Part shown: in pieces, positions 44,666-54,981 of the stretch
How the letters are laid out: every line of letters starts with the position of its first letter
Position numbering within the stretch: position 1 is the first letter of the stretch
DNA from: JAQVEM01 sp964610315
GTDB lineage: Bacteria > Actinomycetota > Humimicrobiia > Humimicrobiales > Humimicrobiaceae
Direction of reading: 5' to 3'
Assembly: GCA_964610315.1 (NCBI GenBank)
Contig: CAZSVM010000006.1
Coordinates: forward strand, 34,155-98,154
DNA: 64,000 nucleotides
Position numbers and translations under genes: made by a program
Notes under the pieces: generated by a model
Told to the model about the DNA's origin: nothing
Database searches by the model: none
Seen by the model: the letters and a program-made list of their open reading frames with translations, nothing else

Positions 44666-46342
44666 TTAATTATGGATTTCTGCCACAGCACTGGTTTTGG
44701 ACACGGATTTAATTTCTACTTTAAGCCTCTGACCCATATATTTACTTCCATCGATAATCTGTACCACATATCCATTAACTCTTGAAATAGCATCGCTTTT
44801 ATTATGTAAATAGGGTTCCTCCACCACCAAATTAAGAATATCCCCTATTTTAAAAGGCCGGGCCGCTTCTTTTATCTGGTTAATAGAACCTTCAGCAACT
44901 AACATAAAAGCATCTACAGGCAGTTTTGAATCTCCCTGTATGATAATGTACTTTTTAGTTATATTTTCAAGATGCTTTAGATTTCTGCCGTCGGCACCAA
45001 TAACCTGTGCCGCTATGGAAGTATTTAATTTTATTAAAAAACCTTTAGCCCTGCTCTCTCTGGCAAGCTTTCTGATTCTTCTCTCCATCTCCAGCCTTAT
45101 AGTCTCCTCGGACTTCACAAATCCGGAACCGCCACAGTTAGGACAGGTCTTGCACATGGTGCCCAGGATTCCGTCGGAAACATTTTTCCTGGTCATTTCC
45201 AGAAGTCCCAGTTTAGAGAATTGCAGGATTTCCGTTTTAGTTCTGTCGCTTTCAAGAGACTGTAGAAACCGGTCATAAACCTTCTTTCTATCTTTCTCAC
45301 CAATCATATCGATAAAATCAATTACTATTATTCCGCCAATGTCTCTAAGTCTTAGCTGGCCGGCAATGGTTTCGGCTGCTTCAAGATTGGTTCGCAGTAT
45401 AGTCTGGGCCGAACTTTTACTGGAAGTATATTTACCGGTGTTAACATCAATAGTAGCCATAGCCTCCCCATGATCTATTACTATAAAACCGCCTGATTTT
45501 AGCCACACTTTCCTTTCCAGAGCACTTTCTATTACCTCGTTGACATTAAAAGTTTCAAATAAATCTTCACTGCCGTGATGAACTATTATATTATTGAACT
45601 TAATTCCAATGGATCTCAGATAACGTTCTATCTCCCTCTTGATTATTTTTTTATCTATATATATAGCATCGAATTCCTCCGAAAATACGTCCCGCATTAA
45701 TTTTATTATTAATGAATATTCACTGGAAATCAGTCCGGGATTATTTAAATAAGAAGCTTTTTTCCTTATATAATTCCATTTTTTTATAAGCTGTTTCAGG
45801 TCCTTTTTCAGTTTGTCTTTTTCTGCTTCTCTAGCTGCAGTTCTTACTATCAATCCATAATCTTCCCTGTTTCTAATATCTTCTACAATCTTTCTTAAAT
45901 TACTCTTTTGATCATTATTAAGTTTTTTGGAAATACCTATTCCCCTGTTAAAAGGGGCCAGGACCAGATATCTTCCCGGAACCGATATAAAAGTAGTAAG
46001 CCTTGCCCCCTTTGTTTTCATGGGGTCCTTGGTTACCTGAACCAATATCATCTGATTGGGTTTAAGAATATGCTGTATTTTCTTTGAAATTACTTCCCCG
46101 TTATCAATATCGGCATCAAAACCCACTTCGTTTATATACAGAAAGGCATTCTTATCCTCACCAATATCCACAAAAGCGGCATCCAGCCCCGGCAGGATAT
46201 TTTTAACCCGGCCCAGATATATATTCCCAACCAGAGATTTTTTACTTTTCCGCTCGAAATAAAGCTGGGTAACCTGCTTTGATTCCAAAATAGCCGCTCT
46301 GGTTTCATTTTTATCCGTACTTATTAACATTTCTTTGTTCAA
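44666..46342 (-). CDS. rng: Ribonuclease E/G
   Basis: 558 residues. N-terminal S1 domain (NIYLGRVKNILPGLDAAFVDIGEDKNAFLY), catalytic DHGEAMATIDVNTG and GGIIVIDFIDM segments with the metal-binding Asp residues, and the Zn-link CKTCPNCGGSGF. The last 65 residues (FKIGDILNLVVEE to AEI) look like a TRAM-type RNA-binding barrel, not the long disordered scaffold of E. coli RNase E. Endonuclease for rRNA and mRNA processing. Upstream of rplU-rpmA, the actinobacterial order; RNase E or G naming is arbitrary here. Confidence 0.93.
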   Translation of the reverse strand: MNKEMLISTDKNETRAAILESKQVTQLYFERKSKKSLVGNIYLGRVKNILPGLDAAFVDIGEDKNAFLYINEVGFDADIDNGEVISKKIQHILKPNQMILVQVTKDPMKTKGARLTTFISVPGRYLVLAPFNRGIGISKKLNNDQKSNLRKIVEDIRNREDYGLIVRTAAREAEKDKLKKDLKQLIKKWNYIRKKASYLNNPGLISSEYSLIIKLMRDVFSEEFDAIYIDKKIIKREIERYLRSIGIKFNNIIVHHGSEDLFETFNVNEVIESALERKVWLKSGGFIVIDHGEAMATIDVNTGKYTSSKSSAQTILRTNLEAAETIAGQLRLRDIGGIIVIDFIDMIGEKDRKKVYDRFLQSLESDRTKTEILQFSKLGLLEMTRKNVSDGILGTMCKTCPNCGGSGFVKSEETIRLEMERRIRKLARESRAKGFLIKLNTSIAAQVIGADGRNLKHLENITKKYIIIQGDSKLPVDAFMLVAEGSINQIKEAARPFKIGDILNLVVEEPYLHNKSDAISRVNGYVVQIIDGSKYMGQRLKVEIKSVSKTSAVAEIHN

Positions 46343-46348
46343 TTTCTC

Positions 46349-47077
46349 TTATTCTCCTTTTCTAGCTGCCTGAATTATCTCCATGGGTGTTTTAAGCCCA
46401 TCACCGCTTATTATAAATAATTCTTCTTTCTTAACATTTCCTATATTAATACCGTATTCCTTTAACCAATTTTTTAAAAACGGATAGAAATCATTCAATT
46501 TAAAAAACTGGTTATCCTTTTCTTTAAAAATTTTAGCATATCCGTATAGTTTTAGTAGAATAATATGGGAAGTTTTTTTGGCAGGTATAATTTCAAGATC
46601 GAATATAGAGCGGGAAAAATCAGACTCTGCCTTTAACCAGTTGTTTATAACCTTATAAAATTTCTCTGGCAACGGCCTGCCTGAAGATCGAATATCCAGT
46701 TCGAAACTATAAAGACTTATCGCTATTTCATTCATAAGGCTATCCGTTTTTATAGATATCTTCCCGGCTTCGGTGACCTGCATCTGCTGCTTTAATTCCC
46801 GGTTAATCCTTCTTTTAAATTCATCATCTCCAATATCATTATCCAATATCACATCCGCATATTCTGCCAGACTTTCTATTCCCAATGGAGTAGGAGTACT
46901 GAAGCTTATTTTTGGTTTGGGATTATATCCCCCGCTGTAGGCTACCCCAAGTCCTGCTCTATTTAAAGCGCGAAATATTATTCTGGAAATATCCAGGTGA
47001 GATAAAAATTTGAATTCACCCTTCTTGTAAAATTTAAATCTTATGGCGGTACTAACTATATTTTTTTGACTTATCAT
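46349..47077 (-). CDS. Radical SAM-linked protein, DUF2344 (TIGR03936) family
   Basis: 242 residues. RFKFYKKGEFKFLSHLDISRIIFRALNRAGLGVAYSGGYNPKPKISF is the DUF2344 signature. The family is found fused to, or beside, the TIGR03960 radical SAM protein, and often next to RNase E/G, as here. The reading frame begins 26 bases inside the upstream radical SAM gene. Exact role unknown, thought to be linked with tRNA or rRNA metabolism. Confidence 0.93.
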   Translation of the reverse strand: MISQKNIVSTAIRFKFYKKGEFKFLSHLDISRIIFRALNRAGLGVAYSGGYNPKPKISFSTPTPLGIESLAEYADVILDNDIGDDEFKRRINRELKQQMQVTEAGKISIKTDSLMNEIAISLYSFELDIRSSGRPLPEKFYKVINNWLKAESDFSRSIFDLEIIPAKKTSHIILLKLYGYAKIFKEKDNQFFKLNDFYPFLKNWLKEYGINIGNVKKEELFIISGDGLKTPMEIIQAARKGE

Positions 47078-48839
47078 ACTCTTTCAGTAAAAATTTCTTA
47101 CTGACCCCTATATCGATAATATCCCAGGGTAATATTTCATCATGGGGAAAGTCCCTGGTGGTAAAGAAACCAATATCCAGGTTCGCTTTTTTTAATTCCT
47201 TTTCCCAGATATGGAAATTAAAAAAATCAGACCAGTTATCAAATTTTGCACCATTTTCCCATGCTCCCTCTATAACCTGGCCCATTAGTTCACTGCCTCT
47301 TGAAAGGGCACATTCAATTATACTTCTGCGGGAATCGGTCCATCTGATATTTACATATCTTCTGGGTATACTTCTTAAAATATAATTAAACTTACGGTCA
47401 AGAATTTCGGTACTCTGGTGCCCTGCCCATTGAAATGGGGTAAACGGTTTGGGACAAAACGCATTTATACTGATATTGATTTTTAGTCTTGATAATTTCC
47501 TTTTGGGAAGCTCGTCTTTTGCCGTCATTATTATTTTTTCTATAAGATTTACAATCTCACTGATATCCCGATCATTTTCAAATGGCAATCCGATCATAAA
47601 ATAAAGCTTGATCTTTTCCCAGCCTTTGCTGAAAGCCATTTTTATACATTCAAGCATTTCATTTTCTCCGATGTTTTTATTGATTATATCCCTCATTCTC
47701 TGACTGCCCGCCTCAGGGGCAAAAGTAAGACCGGTTTTTCTTCCCCTTTGAATTAGCTCCAGTAACCTTAGATTAAAACTGCTTAATCTCATAGAAGGCA
47801 TGGATACCGACAGCTTTCCGGATTTTAAAGAGCCGGTTATTCCGTCAATTAAATGTTCTATTTCTCCATAATCGGACGAGGATAGTGATAAAAAAGAAAT
47901 TTCATCATAGCCAGTATTTTTAATTCCTTTAGTGCTCTGCCTGATTAAAGATTCAACTTCTCTTTTACGTACCGGCCTGTAAATAATACCAGCCTGACAA
48001 AATCTGCATCCTCTGCCGCATCCTCTCATAATCTCTACCGTAAATCTATCATGTACCGTCCTGATATTGGGTATTACCGGGTCCAGGACTATTTTGAATT
48101 CATCCAGATTTTTGACCACCGCCTTTTTTACTTTTTTTCCGGGTTCGATTTTTTTAATCCGTCCATCCCGGTAGTAATAAAATTTATAAAATTGGGGAAC
48201 ATATACTCCTTCCAGCTTACTTATTTCTTTTAGGAACCATTTCTTTTCCTTACCTGCCTCCCGGTAATTTTTTACTTTCTGCAGAATGGATATAATCACA
48301 TCTTCGCCATCCCCTATAACCATAAAATCCATAAATTTGGAAAGGGGTTGAGGATTTACCACTGCCGGGCCCCCTGCACAAACCAGAGGGGAATTTTCTC
48401 CCCTGTGCTTTGAATTTATATTTATCCCGCCCAGATTAAGTATGTTTAATATATTGGTATATAGAAGCTCATGCTGGACTGTAAAGCCCACCAGGTCAAA
48501 AGAGTCAAGAAATATCCTGTTTTCCAGCGAAAATATTTTTACCCGGTTATCCCTGAGTTTTTTTTCGAAATCCACCCAGGGTGAAAAAACTCTCTCTACC
48601 GAGAAATCCTTTTGCTTGTTTATAATATCATATAAAATCTGCAGGCCGAGGTTAGACATTCCCACTTCATAAATATCAGGAAATACCAGAGCCATAAAAA
48701 CCTTACCGGAAAGATTATCCGACAAATCGGGATTCTTGCTCTTTGTTCCTATTTCCTGATTTATATATCTTCCCGGTTTTTCTATATCTTCCAGAAGTTT
48801 TTCCAGCAGGTGAAAGCCCAATCTTTTAATTTTATTCAT
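47052..48839 (-). CDS. Radical SAM protein, TIGR03960 family
   Basis: 595 residues. An N-terminal B12-binding-like domain (MALVFPDIYEVGMSNLGLQILYDIIN), the radical SAM motif CX3CX2C in RGCGRGCRFCQAG, and later GLTFAPEAGSQRMRDIINKNI and a C-terminal DUF-type part. The two-gene form with DUF2344 downstream is common; in other genomes they are fused. Function is not established. It follows rodA in the same direction, 19 bases apart. Confidence 0.93.
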   Translation of the reverse strand: MNKIKRLGFHLLEKLLEDIEKPGRYINQEIGTKSKNPDLSDNLSGKVFMALVFPDIYEVGMSNLGLQILYDIINKQKDFSVERVFSPWVDFEKKLRDNRVKIFSLENRIFLDSFDLVGFTVQHELLYTNILNILNLGGININSKHRGENSPLVCAGGPAVVNPQPLSKFMDFMVIGDGEDVIISILQKVKNYREAGKEKKWFLKEISKLEGVYVPQFYKFYYYRDGRIKKIEPGKKVKKAVVKNLDEFKIVLDPVIPNIRTVHDRFTVEIMRGCGRGCRFCQAGIIYRPVRKREVESLIRQSTKGIKNTGYDEISFLSLSSSDYGEIEHLIDGITGSLKSGKLSVSMPSMRLSSFNLRLLELIQRGRKTGLTFAPEAGSQRMRDIINKNIGENEMLECIKMAFSKGWEKIKLYFMIGLPFENDRDISEIVNLIEKIIMTAKDELPKRKLSRLKINISINAFCPKPFTPFQWAGHQSTEILDRKFNYILRSIPRRYVNIRWTDSRRSIIECALSRGSELMGQVIEGAWENGAKFDNWSDFFNFHIWEKELKKANLDIGFFTTRDFPHDEILPWDIIDIGVSKKFLLKEYDKSKKYS

Positions 48840-48858
48840 ACCTGACTTCGATTCAAGA

Positions 48859-50058
48859 TTATTTTAAATGCTGATAGGCTATTTCATGGTCTTTTCTTAC
48901 TTCTCTCCATATATAGACATTTTCCACCAGGGCTATACCCAGCAGCATACTTATAAGGTTGGAGCCTCCGGAACTCAGGAAAGGCAGTGGAATTCCGATA
49001 ATAGGCATGATTCCTATGGTCATACCTATATTTATAATTATCTGGGATAAAATAATAAAACCTACCCCGGAACCAAGAAGCATGGCAAAACTATCGGATG
49101 AATTCGAAGCTATGTAAAAACATCTCCAGGCAATAATACCCAGTACTAATATTACAGCGATTGCACCAAGGAAACCCAGTTCTTCCCCGATAACCGAGAA
49201 TATAAAATCGGTATGATGTTCGGGAACGTAACTCAGATTAGTCTGCTTCCCCAAAAAAAGACCTTTTCCCAGAAGACCGCCGGAACCTATGGCCAGCTTG
49301 GACTGAAATAAGCTGTAACCGGCACCTTCACTGGGATAGGCATCCGGCCTAAGAAAAACAAGAATTCTATCTAGCTGATACTGTTTAATAAAGCCGGCGT
49401 TAAGAGCCAGAAAAAATCCTCCTATGGTTAATCCCAGTATGGAAATAAAATATAAAAAATTAGCCCCGGACAGGAACAGCAAACCCATATATACTATAAA
49501 ATATATCAGGGCGGTTCCATAATCCGGTTCCAGCAGAACCAGTACTATAAAAGTAAGAGCCACAGCCAGAGAGAGAGCCACTTTTTTAAATGTCACCCGG
49601 TATTCCTTCTCGCCTCTCCATTTCGACATAATTGCAGAAAGGCATACTACCATGGCAATTTTTGCGAACTCTGAGGGCTGAACATTGGTGAATTTCAAAT
49701 CTATCCAGCTTCTGGAACTATTCACTTCATAACCAAAAATAAGCACGGCCATAAGCGAAACAATGCCTGCTGTAAAAACTAACCACCAGTATCTCTGAAT
49801 TTTTCTGTAATTTATGAATTGAATCGCAATAAATAAAATGATTCCTATGGAAAGATAAATTGCCTGCCTTTTTAGATAATAATAAGGGTCGGTTACTCCC
49901 CCGGGCAGAGTTTCTCTGGTTGCACTGTAAATTACCAGAACCCCGAAAGAAGAAATAGCCAGCACCAGGAAGAATAATACAAAATCAAATCTTATTGTTC
50001 TCTTTATTCTGCCGTAACTTTCGAAATCACTAAAACTTTTTTCTCTTCTACTTATCAT
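48859..50058 (-). CDS. rodA: Rod-shape SEDS glycosyltransferase RodA
   Basis: About 399 residues, ten or so membrane segments. SEDS markers are present: LEPDYGTALIYF, PEHHTDFIFSVIGEELGFLGAI and the final GIPLPFLSSGGSNLI. It polymerises lipid II during elongation with PBP2, encoded just upstream. I took ATG 50058 (GGAACGG upstream); an in-frame TTG at 50085 lacks a Shine-Dalgarno. Confidence 0.96.
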   Translation of the reverse strand: MISRREKSFSDFESYGRIKRTIRFDFVLFFLVLAISSFGVLVIYSATRETLPGGVTDPYYYLKRQAIYLSIGIILFIAIQFINYRKIQRYWWLVFTAGIVSLMAVLIFGYEVNSSRSWIDLKFTNVQPSEFAKIAMVVCLSAIMSKWRGEKEYRVTFKKVALSLAVALTFIVLVLLEPDYGTALIYFIVYMGLLFLSGANFLYFISILGLTIGGFFLALNAGFIKQYQLDRILVFLRPDAYPSEGAGYSLFQSKLAIGSGGLLGKGLFLGKQTNLSYVPEHHTDFIFSVIGEELGFLGAIAVILVLGIIAWRCFYIASNSSDSFAMLLGSGVGFIILSQIIINIGMTIGIMPIIGIPLPFLSSGGSNLISMLLGIALVENVYIWREVRKDHEIAYQHLK

Positions 50059-50077
50059 AACCGTTCCATAATTATTT

Positions 50078-51940
50078 TTAATCAATATTAAATAAATATC
50101 GATATATCTTCTCTATAATAGGTGCCACATTACTTCCGCCGGAACCGGCTTCTTCAAGCATGGCTGCTATTACGTATTCAGGATTACCTACCGGAGCATA
50201 ACTGGCAAACCATGCATAATCCTGCTTTCCCAAAAATTCTGCGGTACCTGTTTTTGCTGCCACCGGTATTTTATCCAGGGGAAAATCACTAAAAACACTA
50301 TAAGCCGTTCCGCCGGGACTGACTACCTGGATCAAACCCTTTTCTATGGTTTGGATATAGTCCCCATTCAATTTTAAATCCTGATATTCTTCTACCGAAT
50401 TATCCGTAAATAAAACGCTGTCACCGTCTCTTATTTCTTTAACCAGATGAGGCCTGTATTTTATGCCATAATCAGCTAGAATAGAATAAGCCTGGGTCAA
50501 CTGAAGGGGAGTTACCAGCAAATCGCCCTGGCCGATAGCCATGTTGACAGAATCACCGGGAAACCAGATTGAATACTCTTTCTGATCTTTGAAATAATCT
50601 TTTTTCCATTCCTTATCCGGCACCAGTCCCTCATATTCACCGGGAAGATCGATTCCGGTCACAGAACCAAAACCAAAAATTCTGGCATATTTCTGAAGAA
50701 GTTCTTCCGTATTATCGAATTTATTAAAAAGCCCATACCCTACCTGATAGAAAAAGATATCACAGGAATTTTTAATGCCTCCTATAATATCAAGACTGCC
50801 GTGACCTGATTTTAACCAGCAGTATTTGGGGAAATTTTCTCCCAGCCCCAGCCATGTTCCGGTACAGTTTAACCTGCTTTTCTCACTGATAATACCTTCG
50901 GCAAGGCCGGCATAAGCGGTAATTATTTTAAATGCCGAACCAGGCGGAAAAGACATAATCGCTCTGTTTATAAGAGGAGAGTGGTTTTCGGGATCTTCCA
51001 ATTCAGCCATATCATCTTCCGATATCCCTCCCACAAATAATTCCGGATCATAGGTAGGATAACTGGCCATGGCCAATACCTGGCCATTCCTGGGATCCAG
51101 TACCACCACTGCTCCGCCCGGTACATTATAATACTCATCGGTATCTTTAATCTTTTTCTGCCTTACCTCCAGTATGGTCTGATAAAGCGCTTCTTCCACA
51201 ATTCTTTGCAGGTCGATATCGATAGTCAGGTACAAATCATTTCCGCTGATGGGTTCGGTTTCCTCCAGTATATTTACTGGTTTTCCCAGAGGGTCGACTT
51301 CATATGTTATTTTCCCTTTTCTACCCCTCAACACACTCTCATAAGTCTCCTCCAAGCCGGTTTTTCCTATTTGATCCCCCCCTTCGTAATTATATTCATA
51401 TCCCTCCGATTTCAATTCTTCCTCATCGATCTCTCCGGTATACCCCAGTAAATGCGCTGCCAGAAAGCCGAAGTTATATTCCCGCAGATATACATCAATT
51501 ACTTCCACTCCCGGTAATTTGTCGCTGTTTTCCTGAATATAAATCATGGCAGCAGGATCTATATCCTGCTTTATAATAACCCTGTCTATATAAGATACAT
51601 TGCTCTTCTCTATTTTCTCCTTTATCTGATCATAGGGTATATCCAGACAGCTACTTAAAATTTTCATAGCCTCTTCATTTTTCAAAATAATATAGGGCTG
51701 CACAGCTACCGCTTTAACCGGAATACTTTTTACCAGCAATTTTCCATTACGATCATAAATATTACCACGGGGAGCTGAAACAGTTTTTTCTCTGGAAATG
51801 CTTTGAGATGCTAACTGGGCATAAAGGTCACCGCTTATTACCTGCAGGAAGTAAAGTCTTAAAATAAGTAAAACCAATATAATTATCAGCAGATAAAACA
51901 GAATCCTAAATCTTGCTCTGGTATTTGAACCCAAATCCAA
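50078..51940 (-). CDS. mrdA: Penicillin-binding protein 2 (elongation transpeptidase)
   Basis: 620 residues. One N-terminal membrane anchor (about 10-33), the dimerisation/pedestal domain with SAPRGNIYDRNGKLL, then the transpeptidase: SxxK in FPPGSAFKII, SCD in IKNSCDIFFYQVG and KTG in AAKTGTAE. It crosslinks new peptidoglycan together with RodA. TTG start next to GGGAGGAG, inside the end of mreD (35-base overlap). Confidence 0.97.
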   Translation of the reverse strand: MDLGSNTRARFRILFYLLIIILVLLILRLYFLQVISGDLYAQLASQSISREKTVSAPRGNIYDRNGKLLVKSIPVKAVAVQPYIILKNEEAMKILSSCLDIPYDQIKEKIEKSNVSYIDRVIIKQDIDPAAMIYIQENSDKLPGVEVIDVYLREYNFGFLAAHLLGYTGEIDEEELKSEGYEYNYEGGDQIGKTGLEETYESVLRGRKGKITYEVDPLGKPVNILEETEPISGNDLYLTIDIDLQRIVEEALYQTILEVRQKKIKDTDEYYNVPGGAVVVLDPRNGQVLAMASYPTYDPELFVGGISEDDMAELEDPENHSPLINRAIMSFPPGSAFKIITAYAGLAEGIISEKSRLNCTGTWLGLGENFPKYCWLKSGHGSLDIIGGIKNSCDIFFYQVGYGLFNKFDNTEELLQKYARIFGFGSVTGIDLPGEYEGLVPDKEWKKDYFKDQKEYSIWFPGDSVNMAIGQGDLLVTPLQLTQAYSILADYGIKYRPHLVKEIRDGDSVLFTDNSVEEYQDLKLNGDYIQTIEKGLIQVVSPGGTAYSVFSDFPLDKIPVAAKTGTAEFLGKQDYAWFASYAPVGNPEYVIAAMLEEAGSGGSNVAPIIEKIYRYLFNID

Positions 51941-52430
51941 TCTCCTCCCTTGTGCCTGAACTTATCTTTATCAGAGGAAAGATAATAAACATTAAAATAA
52001 TATTAAAAAGCGGCTTTGTAGTAAATTCCAGGCCCATACTGAGCCAGTTAATGCTGAAATTAAACAAATAACGAATCAAACTTACCACCAAAGTATTAAT
52101 TTCCGTAATTATAAAAACAATAAATAAATAAGTAAGCCATCTTGATTTAAATTCTGCGGTAATAAGTCTTCTGGCAATAAAGGCATCTATGGAATAAATG
52201 AAGGCGCTTATTCCTACCATGTTACCTACCATAAGATCCAGCGCCATACCTATTACAAACCCGAATAAAATCCCCCATAAAGTACCGTCAAATAGAGCAA
52301 CTGCTATTATAATTACCATAATCAAATCAAAATTTATGGAAAAAACCTTCAGGTATTCGAAAAAAACTATCTGAATCAGCAAGCAAATAATCAATATAAA
52401 AAAATGCAGAATTTTAGAAAAAATTTTCAT
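51906..52430 (-). CDS. mreD: Rod-shape-determining protein MreD
   Basis: 174 residues with about five membrane segments. Hydrophobic MreD pattern: FDLIMVIIIAVALFDGTLWGILFGFVIGMALDLMVGN. Part of the MreBCD elongasome in the membrane. Called mainly from size, topology and position between mreC and mrdA. Confidence 0.92.
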   Translation of the reverse strand: MKIFSKILHFFILIICLLIQIVFFEYLKVFSINFDLIMVIIIAVALFDGTLWGILFGFVIGMALDLMVGNMVGISAFIYSIDAFIARRLITAEFKSRWLTYLFIVFIITEINTLVVSLIRYLFNFSINWLSMGLEFTTKPLFNIILMFIIFPLIKISSGTREEIGFGFKYQSKI

Positions 52431-52452
52431 AATCCCAGCCCATATTTATATT

Positions 52453-53262
52453 TTACTCCTTTAATATCAGGACATATTCTATTTTTTTATAATCAACAAA
52501 TGGCTCTATTTCAATCATTTTATAGGGGTTGTTGGTATTTTCGGTTACTTTGCTCACCCGCCCTATCAGGATTTCACCCGGTAAATTTCCATATTCCGAT
52601 GTAATTATTATATCTCCTTTGAATACTACCTCTTCACTGGAAATATAATCCAGGGTAATTCTCCTATTCTGACTGCCTTTCAAAACGCCCAGTTCTCTTG
52701 AAGACAGGATTCTGGCCCCGATACTACTCTGGGGGTCGTTAATAAGTCTTACATTACATGAATTGCTGCCGGTTTGTATAATTACTCCTACCAGTCCGTC
52801 CTGGTTAACTACTCCCATTCCTTCCCGCACTCCTTTGCTGCTGCCAGCATTTAAAATAATTTCCGACTGCCATTCGTTCTCATAAAAACCTATTACCATT
52901 GCCGGTATAGTTTCATAATTTTCTCTCAATTTCATATCCAGCAATTTTCTTAAAGAATCATTTTCAATTTTAAGATTTACATTACTACTATATTCCTTCC
53001 TTAACTGGGAGTTTTCGGCCTGAAGATCCAGATATTTCTCCCTTAGATTTATATAATCCCTTATGGAATTAATAAAACGCCTGAAGGGACTGACTAATGA
53101 AAAAAACTTTTCCTGGATTGGTTTAAAAAAGTCAACGGTTTTGGCTTTGATATTATTGATTAATTCGGATTGCCTAAAGCTTACGGTAATAACTATCAGA
53201 CATAAAACTACTATTACGGCAAGAACAATAATGTTCCTGAATCTTCTATTTAATGTAACCAT
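52453..53262 (-). CDS. mreC: Rod-shape-determining protein MreC
   Basis: 269 residues. One membrane anchor (about 10-28), a coiled-coil (about 65-105, YLDLQAENSQLRKEYSSN) and the beta-rich MreC core with VVNQDGLVGVIIQTGSNSCNVRLINDPQSSIGAR. It links MreB to the external synthases. 32 bases after mreB, 22 before mreD. Confidence 0.96.
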   Translation of the reverse strand: MVTLNRRFRNIIVLAVIVVLCLIVITVSFRQSELINNIKAKTVDFFKPIQEKFFSLVSPFRRFINSIRDYINLREKYLDLQAENSQLRKEYSSNVNLKIENDSLRKLLDMKLRENYETIPAMVIGFYENEWQSEIILNAGSSKGVREGMGVVNQDGLVGVIIQTGSNSCNVRLINDPQSSIGARILSSRELGVLKGSQNRRITLDYISSEEVVFKGDIIITSEYGNLPGEILIGRVSKVTENTNNPYKMIEIEPFVDYKKIEYVLILKE

Positions 53263-53294
53263 CAGTAAATATTATAGATCAAATGTAAAATCAG

Positions 53295-54323
53295 TTATTT
53301 TGGAAATTTAAGATATCTTTTTAAAGTATTAAAGTCTTCCACACATTTTCCTGCCCCTATGGCTACTGCTGCCAACGGATCATCGGCAAGGTAAACCGGA
53401 CAATGAGTTTCTCTGCTGATTCTTTCGGCTAATCCTTTGAGTAATGACCCTCCTCCGGCCATAAATATACCCCTTTTCATGATATCTGAAGAAAGTTCGG
53501 GAGGGGTAATATCAAGCACCTCCACAATGGAATTTACAATATCGCTCAATACCTTTTCCAGTGCCTTTCTTATCTGCTGGCTGGTAATTATGATGGTTTT
53601 AGGAAGACCGGTTACCAGATCCCTTCCATTTATTTCCATTTTTTCTTCATTTTCGAGAGGAAACGCAGATCCTATTTCCATTTTTACTTTTTCTGCAGTC
53701 CTTTCACCCAGAAACAGATTGTGTTCCTTCTTTAAATAATAAGTTATGGCCTCATCCATTTCATCTCCGCCAATCCGCAGCGACTGGCTGACTACTATAC
53801 CTCCCAGCGATATTACCGCTACCTCGGAAGTCCCGCCGCCTATATCTATAATCATACTGCCCCTGGGCTCATCAATGGGAAGGCCGGCGCCAATAGCTGC
53901 CGCCAGAGGCTCCTCGATTATATAAGCCGCTCTCGCCCCGGCCTGTTCGGTAGTTTCTATTACTGCTTTCTTCTCCACCGGGGTAATTCCCGATGGTACG
54001 CAGATAACTATTCTTGGCCTGGCAAAAGCCACATTTTTATGAACCCTTTGAATAAAATATCTCAGCATTTTCTCAGTAGTTTCAAAATCGGCGATTACTC
54101 CGTCTTTCAGGGGCCTGATTGCCATTATATTATCTGGAGTTCTCCCTACCATCATCTTGGCTTCTTTGCCCACCGCCAGTATTTTTTTCTTCTCTTTATC
54201 TATGGCCACAATGGACGGTTCTTCCAGAACTATTCCCTTACCTTTGACATATACCAGGGTATTGGCTGTTCCCAGGTCAATACCCATATCTCTGCCAATT
54301 ACGTTTAAGAAAAAATCAAACAT
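53295..54323 (-). CDS. mreB: Rod-shape-determining actin homologue MreB
   Basis: 342 residues. Actin-fold motifs: GIDLGTANTLVYVKGKG, PSGITPVEKKAVIETTEQAGAR, MIIDIGGGTSEVAVISLGG and GGGSLLKGLAERI. It forms filaments that guide side-wall growth. The presence of mreBCD, mrdA and rodA suggests a rod-shaped cell. Upstream gene is maf, 22 bases away. Confidence 0.98.
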   Translation of the reverse strand: MFDFFLNVIGRDMGIDLGTANTLVYVKGKGIVLEEPSIVAIDKEKKKILAVGKEAKMMVGRTPDNIMAIRPLKDGVIADFETTEKMLRYFIQRVHKNVAFARPRIVICVPSGITPVEKKAVIETTEQAGARAAYIIEEPLAAAIGAGLPIDEPRGSMIIDIGGGTSEVAVISLGGIVVSQSLRIGGDEMDEAITYYLKKEHNLFLGERTAEKVKMEIGSAFPLENEEKMEINGRDLVTGLPKTIIITSQQIRKALEKVLSDIVNSIVEVLDITPPELSSDIMKRGIFMAGGGSLLKGLAERISRETHCPVYLADDPLAAVAIGAGKCVEDFNTLKRYLKFPK

Positions 54324-54345
54324 CTGTATTTATCAACTCCTTAAC

Positions 54346-54981
54346 CTAACTAATAACATTAAATCCAAATTCCTTCAATAAATCCACAAATCTGGCAACA
54401 GGAAGCCCGGCTATATTATAAAAGCAACCATTTATTTTCTCCACCAATAAACTTCCATATCCCAATACGTTATAGGCGCCCGCTTTGTCCAGCACATTTT
54501 CCTTAGTTATGTATTTCCCAATTTCATCAGCAGTCAATTTCCTGAATTTAACCGCGGTAGATTCCGTATTAAAAATATATTTACCGGAAACGCTCTCCAG
54601 AACACAAACCCCGCTTATCACCCTGTGAACCTTTCCGGAAAGTATTTTCAAAAATTCCGCCGCCTGTTCCCGGTCAGTCGGTTTGCCCAGAGTTCTCCCG
54701 TTTACATATATAATAGTGTCAAAACCGGCAATCAGGAATTCTCCGGTTTGGTTCCGACTATGTTTCCCAAGATTTTGTTCCTTTAAATAATTATAAACAT
54801 TTTTAGCTTTGATTATACTATTCCGGATAACTGTCTTATAAGGATTCCCAAACTGCCTCTCTTCAAAATTATTTGGTTTAATTATTCTAAAGTCCAGCCC
54901 CAGGAGTTCAAGTATCTTTTTTCTTCTGGGAGAAGCAGAAGCTAAAATCAGTTCCTTTTTACGACCTTCTTCTTCCAACAT
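54346..54981 (-). CDS. maf: Maf family nucleotide pyrophosphatase
   Basis: 211 residues. ILASASPRRKKILELLG, the catalytic GFDTIIYVNGRTLGKP and HRVISGVCVL follow the Maf pattern. Members hydrolyse noncanonical or pyrimidine nucleoside triphosphates and are often next to mreB. Overlaps the DUF4321 gene by 23 bases. Confidence 0.95.
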   Translation of the reverse strand: MLEEEGRKKELILASASPRRKKILELLGLDFRIIKPNNFEERQFGNPYKTVIRNSIIKAKNVYNYLKEQNLGKHSRNQTGEFLIAGFDTIIYVNGRTLGKPTDREQAAEFLKILSGKVHRVISGVCVLESVSGKYIFNTESTAVKFRKLTADEIGKYITKENVLDKAGAYNVLGYGSLLVEKINGCFYNIAGLPVARFVDLLKEFGFNVIS

